A stretch of 64,000 nt of DNA from Symbiodinium natans (lineage: Eukaryota > Sar > Dinophyceae > Suessiales > Symbiodiniaceae). Location of the stretch: assembly GCA_905221605.1 (NCBI GenBank), contig CAJNDS010002301.1:655692-719691 (forward strand), given 5' to 3'. Of this stretch, positions 63,946 to 64,000 are shown piece after piece. The notes beneath the pieces were generated by a model. That model made no database searches and was not told the DNA's origin. It saw only the letters and a list, made by a program, of their open reading frames with translations. The position numbers and the translations under genes are program-made. Positions within the stretch are counted from its first letter, which is position 1; each line of letters opens with the position of its first letter.

Positions 63946-64000
63946 TGCAGGTCTGACATCGCCGAGTAGGATAGCCCTATGGGCTCTTCTCCGCAAACGC

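Noticed and set aside
1-64000. A chromosome end (true telomere or subtelomere).
   Set aside because: Arrays occur throughout, in both orientations, in short blocks separated by unique DNA, and often abut coding-like exons. There is no terminal array with one orientation.
1-64000. tRNA, rRNA, snRNA or spliced-leader genes.
   Set aside because: I looked for tRNA arms, 5S-like boxes and the spliced-leader sequence and saw none that I could support; a covariance-model scan would be decisive.

Overview
The window looks like nuclear DNA of a dinoflagellate (Symbiodiniaceae-like, genus not resolved). The signs are: plant/alveolate-type telomere heptamers (TTTAGGG/CCCTAAA) scattered throughout instead of sitting at one end; short GC-rich exons (about 22-170 bp) with GT-AG and many GC-AG introns, usually with AG|G junctions; phase-consistent gene models that all read on the minus strand; and a degenerate RCC1-repeat (HERC-like) protein of the kind common in dinoflagellates. 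No bacterial, plasmid, viral or CRISPR feature is seen. Most open reading frames over 60 codons are by-products of reading telomere repeats or antisense of GC-rich exons.

The main result is architectural. Unique segments of roughly 50-150 bp that look like exons usually lie between a CCCTAAA array on the left and a TTTAGGG array on the right. Read on the minus strand, many exons end at a donor that is the telomere unit itself (|GTTTAGGG, |GTTTGGGG or |GTTTCGGG), and many acceptors are the end of a CCCTAAA run (CCCTAG|, CCCTAAAG|, CCTAAACAG|). The introns thus carry telomere-type arms, often inverted, and some consist of little else. Joining exons under this rule gave reading-phase-consistent chains: gene A (326-5630, coiled-coil protein), gene C (10641-14006, FAR-17a/AIG1-like membrane protein), gene D (about 8635-9446), gene E (20102-20502), gene O (21792-22568, with a likely start codon), gene J (28924-29888), gene F (33466-35167), gene B (40124-43325, 12 exons ending in a stop; multi-pass membrane protein), gene G (56379-57716), gene H (58763-59816, ends in a stop) and gene I (62886-63655). 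More than thirty further single exons are listed separately.

The introns and spacers also hold several families of short palindromic MITE-like elements, a 42-bp minisatellite (6520-7680), smaller tandem repeats, AT microsatellites and long G/C homopolymers. I see no tRNA, rRNA or complete transposase. Exon boundaries and strands come from reading splice signals and phase by eye. Because both strands of these GC-rich exons are often open, individual frames may be wrong even where the overall pattern is secure. No transcript or database support was available.
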